A DNA stretch of 64,000 nucleotides from Tremella fuciformis (taxonomy: Eukaryota > Basidiomycota > Tremellomycetes > Tremellales > Tremellaceae). The stretch is from contig CP136490.1 of assembly GCA_032768795.1 (NCBI GenBank), forward strand, positions 682,001 to 746,000, given 5' to 3'. The translations under genes were made by a program, and so were the position numbers. Numbering within the stretch: the first letter of the stretch is position 1; each line of letters starts with the position of its first letter. The notes under the pieces were generated by a model. That model was not told the origin of the DNA and made no database searches. It saw only the letters and a program-made list of their open reading frames with translations. Below are positions 55,601-63,717 of the stretch, piece by piece.

Positions 55601-56606
55601 CCTGACGAAGTGGGCTATCTTCGTGCCGACAACGACTCGCCTCACAACGGCGGGACTCGTCGACCTCATCATCGACAATGTCGTAGCGCAGCATGGGTTG
55701 CCAAGATCCATCGTATCTGATCGAGGGAGCAAGTTCACTAGTCGACTATGGGGAGCACTGTGTGGGGCCCTGGGGATCAAGATCAGCCTGTCGACAGCCT
55801 TCCATCCCCAAACCGACGGGCAGACAGAGCGAGTCAATCAGGTCCTCGAGCAGTACCTACGGGTATTCTGCGATCACAGACAAGACAATTGGTCGAGTCT
55901 GCTGCAGAGAGCAGCCTTCGCCTATAACAATACCCAGCACTCGGCGATCAAGATGAGCCCGTTCGAGGCGAACTTTGGGTACTCGCCGCGATGGACTGAT
56001 GACTTGAGAGAGAGCGCCGAGCGAGCGGAGATACCGTCGGTCAAGGAAAAGCTTGGGTCCCTCGACGAGGTGCACCGATCTTGTCAACAAGCCATACAGC
56101 AAGCCAATGAGCGGTACGCCAAGTATTACGATGCAAAGAGAAGGGATGCGCCAGTGTTGAAGGTGGATGATATGGTCATGCTGTCGATGGAGAACATCAA
56201 GACTCGTCGACCCTCGAAGAAGCTCGACATCAAATGGGGGGGACCATACAAAATCCTCGCTAAGACGGGTCCATCAACGTACAAGCTGGAGCTGCCGGCG
56301 ACGATGAGGGTGAGCCCAGTCTTCAACGTCCTCCGTCTTAAGCCATACCACCCGCCGAGGATCCCTGGACAGACCTACGACCCTCCGCCACCAGTGGAGG
56401 TCGACGACGAGGGCCCTAGCTATGAGGTGAAGAACGTCGTCGACTCGAGGAAAAGGGGCAGAAAGGTGGAGTACCTCGTCGAGTGGGTGGGGTACGAAGG
56501 AACAGATGAGGAGATGACCTGGGAACCAGTGGAGAACATTACTGGTGCTCTCGAAAGCGTCGAGAGCTTCCACAAAAGGAACCCAGGGAAACCAAGAGGA
56601 ATATAA
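52536..56606 (+). CDS. pol: Element B pol with chromodomain
   Basis: About 1,356 codons, in the -1 frame to gag with about 100 nt of overlap. Protease LLDTGAGGTFI; RT WRMVVDYRKLN, catalytic YIDDILVH; RNase H QTDASLYGWGFV and TDHHNLSYW; integrase zinc finger (HPGITKML...CAICQRTK), DDE core and HPQTDGQTERVNQ; chromodomain (YEVKNVVDSR...YLVEWVGYEGTDEEMTWEPVENI). Unusual: the RT segment that reads MPFGLTNAP in A and E is VVQDGLKNAP here. No stop seen, but gag is broken by element C. Confidence 0.94.
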   Translation: MLQVRKRWASCARLPRLVQSRPTREAGAAGGSLRGPELQGETRGPAPYTLSALTPPEHPTSPPKSPNPSPTQPLSTGSASLVEEDQYEEEAEDLGSLKESVQSASDAEECMSGEACRLGRHQAVVAGKVDGTAACILLDTGAGGTFIDQDYAQGHGMTQQMLERPRKVLLFDGEPSSAGEITHEVMAPVEALGETSEERLAVTRLAGADVVLGYDWMQGKKIVMDMGAMEVTRGAEQVASSTVVEAATSELAILATRARREKGERVRLSRRRSPNHIPLRINRWEQNRLAAERLRATVTDELEEVVGRLDGHLGFDEYTLSEEESQAVRRVVPEYYHEFLDVFHPRRPADTLPPSREYDLRIRLKEGAELRVAPLYQLSPEQMRALRDLLAKEQAAGKIRPSNAAYGSPSFFVPKKIPGEWRMVVDYRKLNEATVSDAYPLPLISQVTADLAESEWYTKFDLPGAYQLLRMAPGHEAYTAFRTPLGMFESLVVQDGLKNAPAVFQHFLNEVLREFVGRGVVIYIDDILVHAKSLDELRSLTKAVLEALRKAGLYVKASKSEFEKRKVDFLGFVISREGVEANPEYVKGVVDFPAPSNLLEVRRFLGLANYYRRFVPNFAKVALPLVLLTKKGVPFGWGDAQARAFEEIKRRMSEPPVLAHFDPAFETIVQTDASLYGWGFVISQINPSTSLEHPVAIESGSFSGAELNWTTTEKEFLAIVMAFKRKRHLLLQVSCTVLTDHHNLSYWMEPRKLSGRVARWVDALAGFSFRIVYRPGLKAAYPDALSRRPDYKPDGLDLEEQRVQALPGFDQGSKVETSLGYMLRALIEEPRRGSSSPDPEAREDPQTGTRSTWEEDEEFEHAGEELERIKKEENGVVIDAAGFPKLFGLVQRMGLDEPTRAKVEPGGALRLNGRLYLTGKGDGRLRAIRDRHEGILAGHPGITKMLELLRRDVCWLGLRRDVEAYVQGCAICQRTKTSRQRPHGLLQSLEVPEGPWQAISMDFIEELPGSQGFNSILVVVDRLTKWAIFVPTTTRLTTAGLVDLIIDNVVAQHGLPRSIVSDRGSKFTSRLWGALCGALGIKISLSTAFHPQTDGQTERVNQVLEQYLRVFCDHRQDNWSSLLQRAAFAYNNTQHSAIKMSPFEANFGYSPRWTDDLRESAERAEIPSVKEKLGSLDEVHRSCQQAIQQANERYAKYYDAKRRDAPVLKVDDMVMLSMENIKTRRPSKKLDIKWGGPYKILAKTGPSTYKLELPATMRVSPVFNVLRLKPYHPPRIPGQTYDPPPPVEVDDEGPSYEVKNVVDSRKRGRKVEYLVEWVGYEGTDEEMTWEPVENITGALESVESFHKRNPGKPRGI

Positions 56607-56746
56607 CGCATGGACTACTGGCGGTGACGATGATCTGGATCGAGATTCGTCACCCAAGCTGAGTCCTATCCCTGCATCCCCTGTACAACATGAACAACAC
56701 GGCATATGAACATGAGCTAAGAAAGAACTATGTACACTATCTACAT

Positions 56747-58547
56747 TCACGACCCCGAACCACTCGCCTCCGCCACGTCGTCGAACATGGGCCCGACCAT
56801 CGCCCTAAGGTCCAGCCCCAGGAGCCTCGCGTGCCGCCTCGCCTCCTCGACGTGGTACGCCCTGTCCGCCGGGATGGACTGGGCCAGCGTGACATGGTGC
56901 TGAAGGACACCGATGTCGAGCCTCGTCGAGGGAGTCCACGACAAGGGAGCTGGCGCGGATGGGCGGGCAGGAGTCGACACCGGAGGCGGCGTCGGAGGCG
57001 GCACGGGAGCCGGCACGGGTTGACGAACCGACCGGCGAAGTCGGTCGGTGAAGGCGGCCGGGCCGACAACAGGCGTGGGGGCGGGAGTCGGCGAAGGCGG
57101 GTCGACATCCGCGAAGCTCACAGCCCGGCGAGCTCTGGGTGTCGAGGACGAGCCGGCGGGTCGTCGAGGAGTCGGGCTGGAGTTGAACGAGCAACCTGAG
57201 GCTGTGCCACAGGTGTAGCACTTCAACTTCGGCCCGCCTCCATCTAGGACCCTACACGGCAAGTTGTCCGAACGACACCGCTGGCATCGCTGGCGGCCGT
57301 TGAGCGTGCGGAGAGGTCGCCCTTTTGCCTGAGCCTGCAAGATCAGCGTGAGAGGCTGGAGAGTAGAAGACAACAACGCACCAGGGCCCATGGGAGGGTC
57401 CTATTCGATCCCCGGCCGAACGTTGGGTAGAATGGCCCTGGGAATGAGCGGGGACCTCAACAGATGGCGGACGTACCGAAAAAGGCGCGGTCCAGCGCAT
57501 TCCTACACCGGACTCGGGGGCCAGCCTCGAGTAGCCTCGACGACGCCTCGCTTCCCTCCCCATCGGATCCTCCACTGCCCGCTTCGGATTCCCCAACGGA
57601 TCCTTCGCTGCCCGCTTTGGATCCGTCTCCCGTCGAGATGCTCCCCTCCACGACGTCTTCTCCTACACCTGCGTTGTCCACGGCGGCCGGGAGAGCATCG
57701 GCTACCTCAGACACCCCAAGATACCGGGTTGAGGCTGAACACAGGCGAGAGGAGTACATGCCGCCAACAGGCGACACGCGACGACGCTTTGGGGTTGGGG
57801 AGAGGGGAGGCGGTATCGTTGGCAGGGGAGTGTTGCCTGGGGAACCGGGCGACTCGACTCGACGCCGGCGGCGTGGGTTGATTGCCGGAGTCGGAGAGCG
57901 GGATGGCGGAGGCATAGAAGGCGGGGGAAGGAGAAGGATAGGCGAGCCGAGGGGGACGAGGGGATAGGGCGGTATGATGGGGGATCCGGTCCCACCACCA
58001 ATGTAGGGGCGAAGAGGCCGAGGCGAGGCCGGCTCGAACGGCAAGGAGTGGGCTTCTTGATAGCGACTCTCGCCAGCAAAAGCCGCGTCGGAAGCCTGGG
58101 AAGACGGGGGCGAGGCGTCTGAGTAGCCGCTGGACGTAGAGGAGGTAGCACAGCTACTCTCCCTAGCGGCTCTGACGGTCCCCTGGTGCCGACGGATCTC
58201 GGCGTGTATGTCTGCTAGCGAGCGCAGAATCGCTGTACGCCCTGGGCATCAATACAAGCAGTAGGGTGGCTCAACAATCACTCACCGCTTGGCGCAGCAC
58301 TGGCCGCATCCGACCAGTCGAGCTCATCGACGAGCTCGTCGATCTCCTCGACCGGTGTGGGCTCCGGAGTTCGAGGACAGACCGCCCATCGAGGGAACAG
58401 TCGAGGAGGGGGAGCGTCGACAGCCGACTTGGGGGAGGATGGCGGCGTCGTGGGGCTGGGGGAAGGGGTTTTGGTCATCGTGACCAGGCGTAGAGGTCGT
58501 CCTCGGAGGACGATTTTGAGGGAGGGATCGGTGGCGTTGGAGAACAT
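56747..58547 (-). CDS. Element B antisense spliced gene, zinc-cluster-like protein
   Basis: Minus strand, convergent with pol (140 bp between the stops). Exons 58,547-58,286, 58,241-57,477, 57,437-57,382 and 57,334-56,747, with GT...AG introns of 44, 39 and 47 nt; the exons total 1,671 nt, giving 556 residues. A minus-strand TATAAA lies about 61 nt before the ATG. The N-terminal two thirds are Ser/Pro-rich with acidic (VEEIDELVDELDW) and basic (PKRRRV, PRRRRRV; likely nuclear) segments. Near residue 375 comes CX2CX6CX11CX2CX5C (RCQRCRSDNLPC...KCYTCGTASGC), close to the Zn2Cys6 pattern. The C-terminus is helical (ADRAYHVEEARRHARLLG). Probably a nuclear DNA- or RNA-binding accessory protein; role unknown. 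Confidence 0.78.
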
Positions 58548-58607
58548 ATGATGCGTTGGAGTGGAGAGTTTGGAATGGACGGGACGAGTAGCCTCGTCGA
58601 GAGGGGG

Positions 58608-58613
58608 TTTATA
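58608..58613 (-). promoter_or_regulatory. TATA box of the element B antisense gene
   Basis: TATAAA on the minus strand, about 61 nt upstream of the ATG at 58,547 and 0.6 kb inside the 3' LTR. Confidence 0.5.
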
Positions 58614-59227
58614 CCTTTTGGAGGGGACATGGCGGGGACGAGGGACGAGAGGGCACTTGACGACGAGAGCAGGCAACGCGACTTTTCACAACAGTTTGGC
58701 AACTTGTTGCCTAGCAACGAGCAACATGATCGACAGAAGGGCGTAGCGCGGAGCGGCAATCACCGGTTATCTCGCGGCGACTGCCGCATTGGGCAATCTG
58801 ACCCCGGCCTCGTGGCCGAGGTCGAGGTCGACTTACATACGCGCAAATTCCAGCATGAGACGCCTATAGCTCAGCAACGGGCGGGCTATCCAGCACAGGG
58901 ATCACCCTCGACACCACGCGCGTCGGGACACATGCGGGCTGCACACTACCTGTGCCCGTTAGTCACTCCACGACGGCAACACAGCCTACGCCCCGACTAG
59001 CGCCTAGAAAGATAGCACCAGCTGCGCGAGACCTCGAGCGACCAAGAAGGACGGACCGTCGACGAGACCAGGCCCTGCTTACACACCCACAGACCCTCGG
59101 GATCAGCCCTGCAAGGAATGACCAAAAGATACGGCTTAGCGCGCGGCGGGAGCAAAGGCTCAGGCCATACAAGCTGCCCCGCCTCGCCCGCCATCTCGCA
59201 GGAGCTCGATTTCAGAGGGGGGCAGAG
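58614..59227. other. Element B region between antisense promoter and 3' LTR
   Basis: About 600 bases without a supported gene. Ends with a purine-rich stretch (AGAGGGGGGCAGAG) directly before the 3' LTR, the likely polypurine tract. Confidence 0.6.
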
Positions 59228-59631
59228 TGTCACGTCGGCCACGCCTCCATGATCACCAAAGCACGCCTACGAGCCTCGTTCCAGCCCAGCACGCCTGTCA
59301 AACACGTGAGCCTATCGTCGATCCTCGAGTAGCCTCGACGACGCTCAAGTAGCCTCGACGACTTTAGAGCTCGAGCCTCGTCGATGGTGTTTCAAGGAGA
59401 AAGCCCAAGGCGGTGCAGAGGAGGGCACGGGTGATATATATACAAGTCCTCACCCGTAGACCGTCCTTAGCACCGTGGTATTGAGTCCCATGGATAGAAA
59501 GTAACGGCGCAGCCGTGTTGTCGACGCACGAGAGGCTGTAGGACACACCTTCTCGTGGAGGACAGAGACAGATCGACAGACAGCACGTGTGAGAGGGCCT
59601 ATCAGTCGACGACCGGCCAGGCCCCGTGACA
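59228..59631 (+). repeat. 3' LTR of element B
   Basis: 404 bp; I read it as identical to 34,504-34,907. Confidence 0.95.
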
Positions 59632-59915
59632 CCGAGAGAACGAATCAGTGGCTGGAACAGTACCTGCGCAACTATGTGAACCTCAAACAAGACAATTGGG
59701 TGCCCTTACTGCCGCACGCGGAGTTCTGCTACAATAGCACGCACCACGCCTCGCTGGGTATGAGTCCCCTAGAGGCCTACACCGGGAGAGCATATCGTAC
59801 GACCTTAGTCGATCCGCCAGGAGACCTGTCCGACCTGCAAGTTCCAGCAGCCGCCGACCGGGTTCAGCAGCTAGAACAGCTGCATCATCGAATACGAGGG
59901 AACTTGCTCAAAGCC
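59632..59915 (+). pseudogene. pol: Element A pol, second part (integrase)
   Basis: Continues the integrase after the right CCGAG copy: RTNQWLEQYLRNYVNLKQD, LLPHAEFCYNSTHHAS, SPLEAYTG. Broken after Leu-Lys-Ala by the solo LTR F. Confidence 0.92.
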
Positions 59916-60606
59916 TGTTACGATCCGGTCACCGTTGCCACCCATACAGGCCCCCGACCGTCCGCCACCCGGATCGCAACACCCCAAGCTGGAATACCGG
60001 AAGGGTTCACTCTCCAAGCTGGAATCCCGGAAGGGTTCACTCTCCAAGATGGAACACTGGAAGGGTCTACCGCCAAGTGACGCCAGGTGGAATCAGGGAA
60101 TGCCAGGTGACGCCAGGTGAAGTCAGGTGACGCCAGGTGACCCCGAGTGGAACTAGGAACCCCGGCCGGCCCGTACTGGCGCCAAGGTGGCACCAGCCTG
60201 GAGTCAGGTGGAGTGAGTGGCAACTCCAGGTGAAGGAGTTGCGCACACGGATTTGCCACCCAGCCCGTAGACATATATAAAGAGCCTACTTCTTGATCCT
60301 TCTCCCCAAGGATCAATCTATCGCAAGTTACACCTAGTCTTAGAGCCTTGCACCGAGCCTCCCTTCGCTTCGTCTTTACCTTCGCTCGCCACGACGCCTA
60401 TCTCCGTGGGATCCTTCGAGCACTTCGACCATCGACATCCACACCGTGGCCTTCGTGGATTGTCGACCCTACTACGCCGTCCGACCAAGCCACAGGTTCA
60501 GTGGTTGTACCCCCTTCGCCTTCGGTGCAACCCGAGCTTGCCACATTACGACCACCGCCGTCTACTCGTCGCCGGACCTCAAGGCCGCCGGGTTCGAGTC
60601 GTAACA
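59916..60606 (+). mobile_element. Solo LTR F in element A integrase
   Basis: 691 bp, flanked by AAGCC (59,911-59,915 and 60,607-60,611). Ends TGTTACGA...TCGTAACA form an 8-bp perfect inverted repeat with TG...CA termini. TATATAAA at about 60,274 marks plus orientation. Holds tandem repeats. No internal coding region, so a solo LTR is the best reading; a MITE is the alternative. Confidence 0.85.
59985..60145. repeat. Tandem repeats in solo LTR F
   Basis: Three copies of a 27-nt unit (core GGAAGGGTTCACTCTCCAAG) followed by several copies of a GACGCCAGGTGA-type 10-12-mer. Confidence 0.8.
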
Positions 60607-61181
60607 AAGCCCAAGAAGGGTGGAAGAAGCAATATGATAAGCGTCGACGTGCACCGGACTTTCAAGTAGGGGACAAAGTCTGGCTAAATGGCAAGAACTT
60701 GCGCACGCTCCGTCCGACTAGGAAATTCGACCACCGCCACGTAGGGCCGTACTCCATACTAGAAAGGATAAACGAGAACGCATATAAACTGGACCTGCCT
60801 CCGGAATTGATCGCCAATCGAGTTCACCCAGTCTTCAACGTAGAGCTGTTGTCGCACGTTCGAGGGGCTCGAGTCGAAGCGCAACCCGCACTGGTCGCTC
60901 CGCCACCAGCCCTACACACTAGCGAAGAGGAGCTTTACGAAGTTGAAAGGGTACTGAAACGAGCTCGACGATCCCGGGGTAAGGCGAGGCAACTTGAGGA
61001 CCAAGTCCTTGTGAAATGGAAGGGGTACCAGCAACCGACTTGGCAACCAACAGACTCTCTAAAGGGAGACCCGCGGTTCGAGTCGTGGATGAAGGACATC
61101 GAGAACAGCCAAGTCGAATCCCTAGTATCCAATGCGAAACGGACAAGACGCGCCCCGCGCTGGAGAACTGAGTCGGCATGA
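60607..61181 (+). pseudogene. pol: Element A pol, third part (integrase end and chromodomain)
   Basis: Resumes in frame: GWKKQYDKRRRAPDFQVGDKV, RKFDHRHVGPYSILERI, HPVFNVELL, then a chromodomain (YEVERVLKRARRS...QVLVKWKGYQQPTWQPTDSL). Ends TGA at 61,179-61,181. Confidence 0.92.
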
Positions 61182-61213
61182 GGTCTCTGCATAAAATACA
61201 ACCTGGACTACAA

Positions 61214-62900
61214 TCACTTGCGGCGGCCGCGCTTCGTCTTGAGGGCGCCAAGCGCGGTGCGCTGTGTCGCCTTCGTCTCACCGGCAGCCTTCTCCTTGGT
61301 CTGCAGTCGGGTCGCGCGGTGCGGGACGTCGGATTCCGACTCGAGAGACTCAGCTCGGGTAGACAGAAGTTGAGTAACCGAATGGTGCCGGTCGGGAGAC
61401 GAGTGAATGGAGGGCGCGGGCGAGTCCTCCAATAGCCGCTTCAAACCACCCTCACCGACCACCGAGGGACCCGCAACCCCCTCCTCAGCGCCTTCGGCCA
61501 TCGCGTCGTCCAAAGAGCTCCAGTCGAGCGTGGACACCAACGGAGGATCACCCGAGTCTAGCAGAGTGACTTGAGACTCGCCGCGGAATGCAGTCCGGTT
61601 CAAATGCTGCAAGTCAGACCTCGACAAGACCAAGACGAAATCCGACTACACTTACCTGATACTCAGAGTAATTGATTCTATAGATCTCCAAGATAGCATT
61701 ACGAGCTAGACCGGGTTTCGCGTCTGCAAGTAGAGCTGCCGCTTGGCGGTGAATCCCCGCAATCACGCCCTTGCGACGAACGACCTCGTCGGCGGGGAGA
61801 ACGAGTTGAGCTCGGGGCCCCAGAGCGGTGTTGGGCGAAAGGGTGCAGTGCTTCGACTTAATCATACACCCGAGACACCTATACGTCAGCGAAAATCGAG
61901 TACGGTAAGTCGAAAACATACTTTTGCGCCACATACCGCCTACCATCGACCTCCACAACCGGGCAGACGCAGAGTAGACCCGAGTAGCCCGACATGGGAG
62001 GGCGATTATGGGACACACAGGCTGCACAACGCTCCGACCCCATCAGGACGCCCCACGAGCCATCCTCGAGCGCTTCGAGGATATTAGACCCGGTATCCGC
62101 GGTGTCACCGGTACGAGTCGAAATGTACGACTCGATCCACGAGTAGAAGGACTCGATCCTCGAGTCGTCGTGTCCGACGACCTCGGGTTCTTTGAGCGGG
62201 TACCGATACACTCGGTTCTGACGCTTGACCACCAACTCTTCGCCTTCAACCCTTGGGAACACCCCACTCGGAGTTCGGCCCGCCTTGTTCGGCGAGGGCG
62301 TAGGGATCGGCTGGCCCGGGCTCGAGTCGGGGGCCGAACCGAACAAGTCGCTCAGACCGACCGCAGTAGCCGAAGACACGACTTTGGCAGGCGGTGAGGC
62401 GGTCTTGGGGAAGCCCAAAGGGCGATGAGCATGACCCTTTTGACTAGCCGGAGTCTCGGGAATGGTGCTCGAACCGAAGGGTGGTTGACGAGCGATAGGG
62501 GAGGGATCCAAGATGTGTTTCTTGGGCGGGAGGCGACCGACGGGAGCAAGGGGAGCCTTGAAAGGCGATTGAGGCGGCGGGAATACCGACTCAGCACGAG
62601 CAGGAGTCGACTTTACGGGGGAGGAACCCTAACAGCTTAGCTCGAAGTTCGCCTATGGCAGACTCGCATTCGACGTACGGATTTGTCCCTTTCTCGACGT
62701 AATGCCGCCTTCCCCGCAGCAACCAACTTGTCAACTTCAAACTTGAAAATGGCATTTTCGGGCTGCGCTTCGAGGTTCTCTCGAGCGGCCTGGAGCTGAA
62801 TTCGGTAGTCGTCCGCCGAGGCCGTACCGAGGTACGCCTCGTCGTAGGCATCTTGTATGCCCTGCTCGACATTGAATCCGGCCAATTCGTCGTCGGCCAT
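61214..62900 (-). CDS. Element A antisense spliced gene, zinc-cluster-like protein
   Basis: Minus strand, tail-to-tail with pol (32 bp between stops). Exons 62,900-62,679, 62,628-61,922, 61,878-61,656 and 61,606-61,214; GT...AG introns of 50, 43 and 49 nt with CTAAG/CTGAC branch sites. The exons total 1,545 nt, giving 514 residues. The N-terminus is helical and acidic (MADDELAGFNVEQGIQDAYD), followed by a Pro/Ser linker. A Cys-rich module is assembled across the second intron: CX2C (RCAAC), a CVC pair, then CX2CX6C (CLGCMIKSKHC). A helical segment (GVIAGIHRQAAALLADAK) and a Lys/Arg-rich tail (KTKRGRRK, likely nuclear) follow. Same place, strand and exon count as the element B gene, but little clear identity. 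Function unknown. Confidence 0.78.
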
Positions 62901-63119
62901 GATGAGAACAGTACGGGAGACGACTCAGGAAAGACGAAGTCCGAACACAACGACCAGAACAACAACTTGCATGAAGAGGTAAACAACGGCGTCTCTCGGG
63001 CTTACGGGCGTGGCATCTACTTCAACGAACCGAACACACAGTGCTAAAGGACGCAATGTCGAATAAAGGATGTCAACAACCGAGGATGTCGGGTCGACAT
63101 CAAAGAAGAGGGGGGCGAC
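62901..63119. other. Element A region between antisense start and 3' LTR
   Basis: Presumed promoter of the antisense gene; no clear TATA box. Ends in the purine tract AAGAAGAGGGGGGCGAC directly before the 3' LTR. Confidence 0.6.
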
Positions 63120-63432
63120 TGTCAGGACTGTGGCACTGAGACTGTGGCGGAATGAGACAAGGCCAAGTGCCACACGGCCTGACGCAGCCAACCGCCCACT
63201 TGCCTCATCCGGGTGAGATAGCCGAACTGCTAAATGCGGCACTCGGACTGTCTAGTATAGTTGAACGGTTTTCGAATACATATAGTAGACATTCGAGTAG
63301 AGGGGATCTCTAGTCGAATGTATCTCTTGTACTCCCAGTCTACTTCTAGCAGCTCTACTCGATTGCATACTCCCTGCGAGGCAACCTCGACTTCCCAGCT
63401 CGACGCGGACTATCCTACGTCCGGTCTTGACA
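63120..63432 (+). repeat. 3' LTR of element A
   Basis: 313 bp, one base different from the 5' copy; followed by the right TCTGG target copy. Confidence 0.95.
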
Positions 63433-63437
63433 TCTGG

Positions 63438-63717
63438 GCTCGCAGAGTACCACCACCGGACAAGCTGTCGACCCATGATCATTTGACAGCGACACCGCAG
63501 TCCAGAGCCGCCTTGATCAGGCTTCGCGGTCCTCGTCCACCATCACCAGTACTAAGCATACAAGTCGTCGCACGTCGGTAGAGCAAGAGTCGAGAGGAAG
63601 ATTCCAACGAGCTTTAAGCATAGGCAATTACCCTAGCGGCAATGTGAAACAGCCCTTCAGTAGGGACAAATTGCCCAGGCACTCTTGGCGTTCCATCTTC
63701 CTTCGACCCTTGGCAAG
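63438..63717. other. Host-side DNA right of the nest
   Basis: 280 bases that were next to 30,177 before element A inserted. No gene seen. Confidence 0.55.

Larger units (their letters stand above)
34504..59631 (+). mobile_element. Element B: chromovirus inserted in element A integrase
   Basis: Identical-length 404-bp LTRs (34,504-34,907; 59,228-59,631; TGTCACG...GTGACA) that I read as identical, flanked by CCGAG (34,499-34,503 and 59,632-59,636). 8,581 bp without element C. Encodes gag, pol with chromodomain, and an antisense spliced gene. Its gag is interrupted by element C, so this copy is no longer autonomous. Confidence 0.95.
30178..63432 (+). mobile_element. Element A: outermost Ty3/gypsy chromovirus of the nest
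   Basis: Bounded by 313-bp direct LTRs (30,178-30,490 and 63,120-63,432) that begin TGTCAGG and end TTGACA, and by TCTGG on both outer sides (30,173-30,177 and 63,433-63,437). Without the insertions B and F and their TSD copies it measures 7,426 bp. Order: LTR, self-primer site, gag, pol (protease, RT, RNase H, integrase, chromodomain), an antisense spliced gene, a purine tract, LTR. gag and pol lie in different frames. The element was intact when B entered its integrase. The LTRs differ at one position only (A at 30,189, G at 63,130). Confidence 0.95.
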
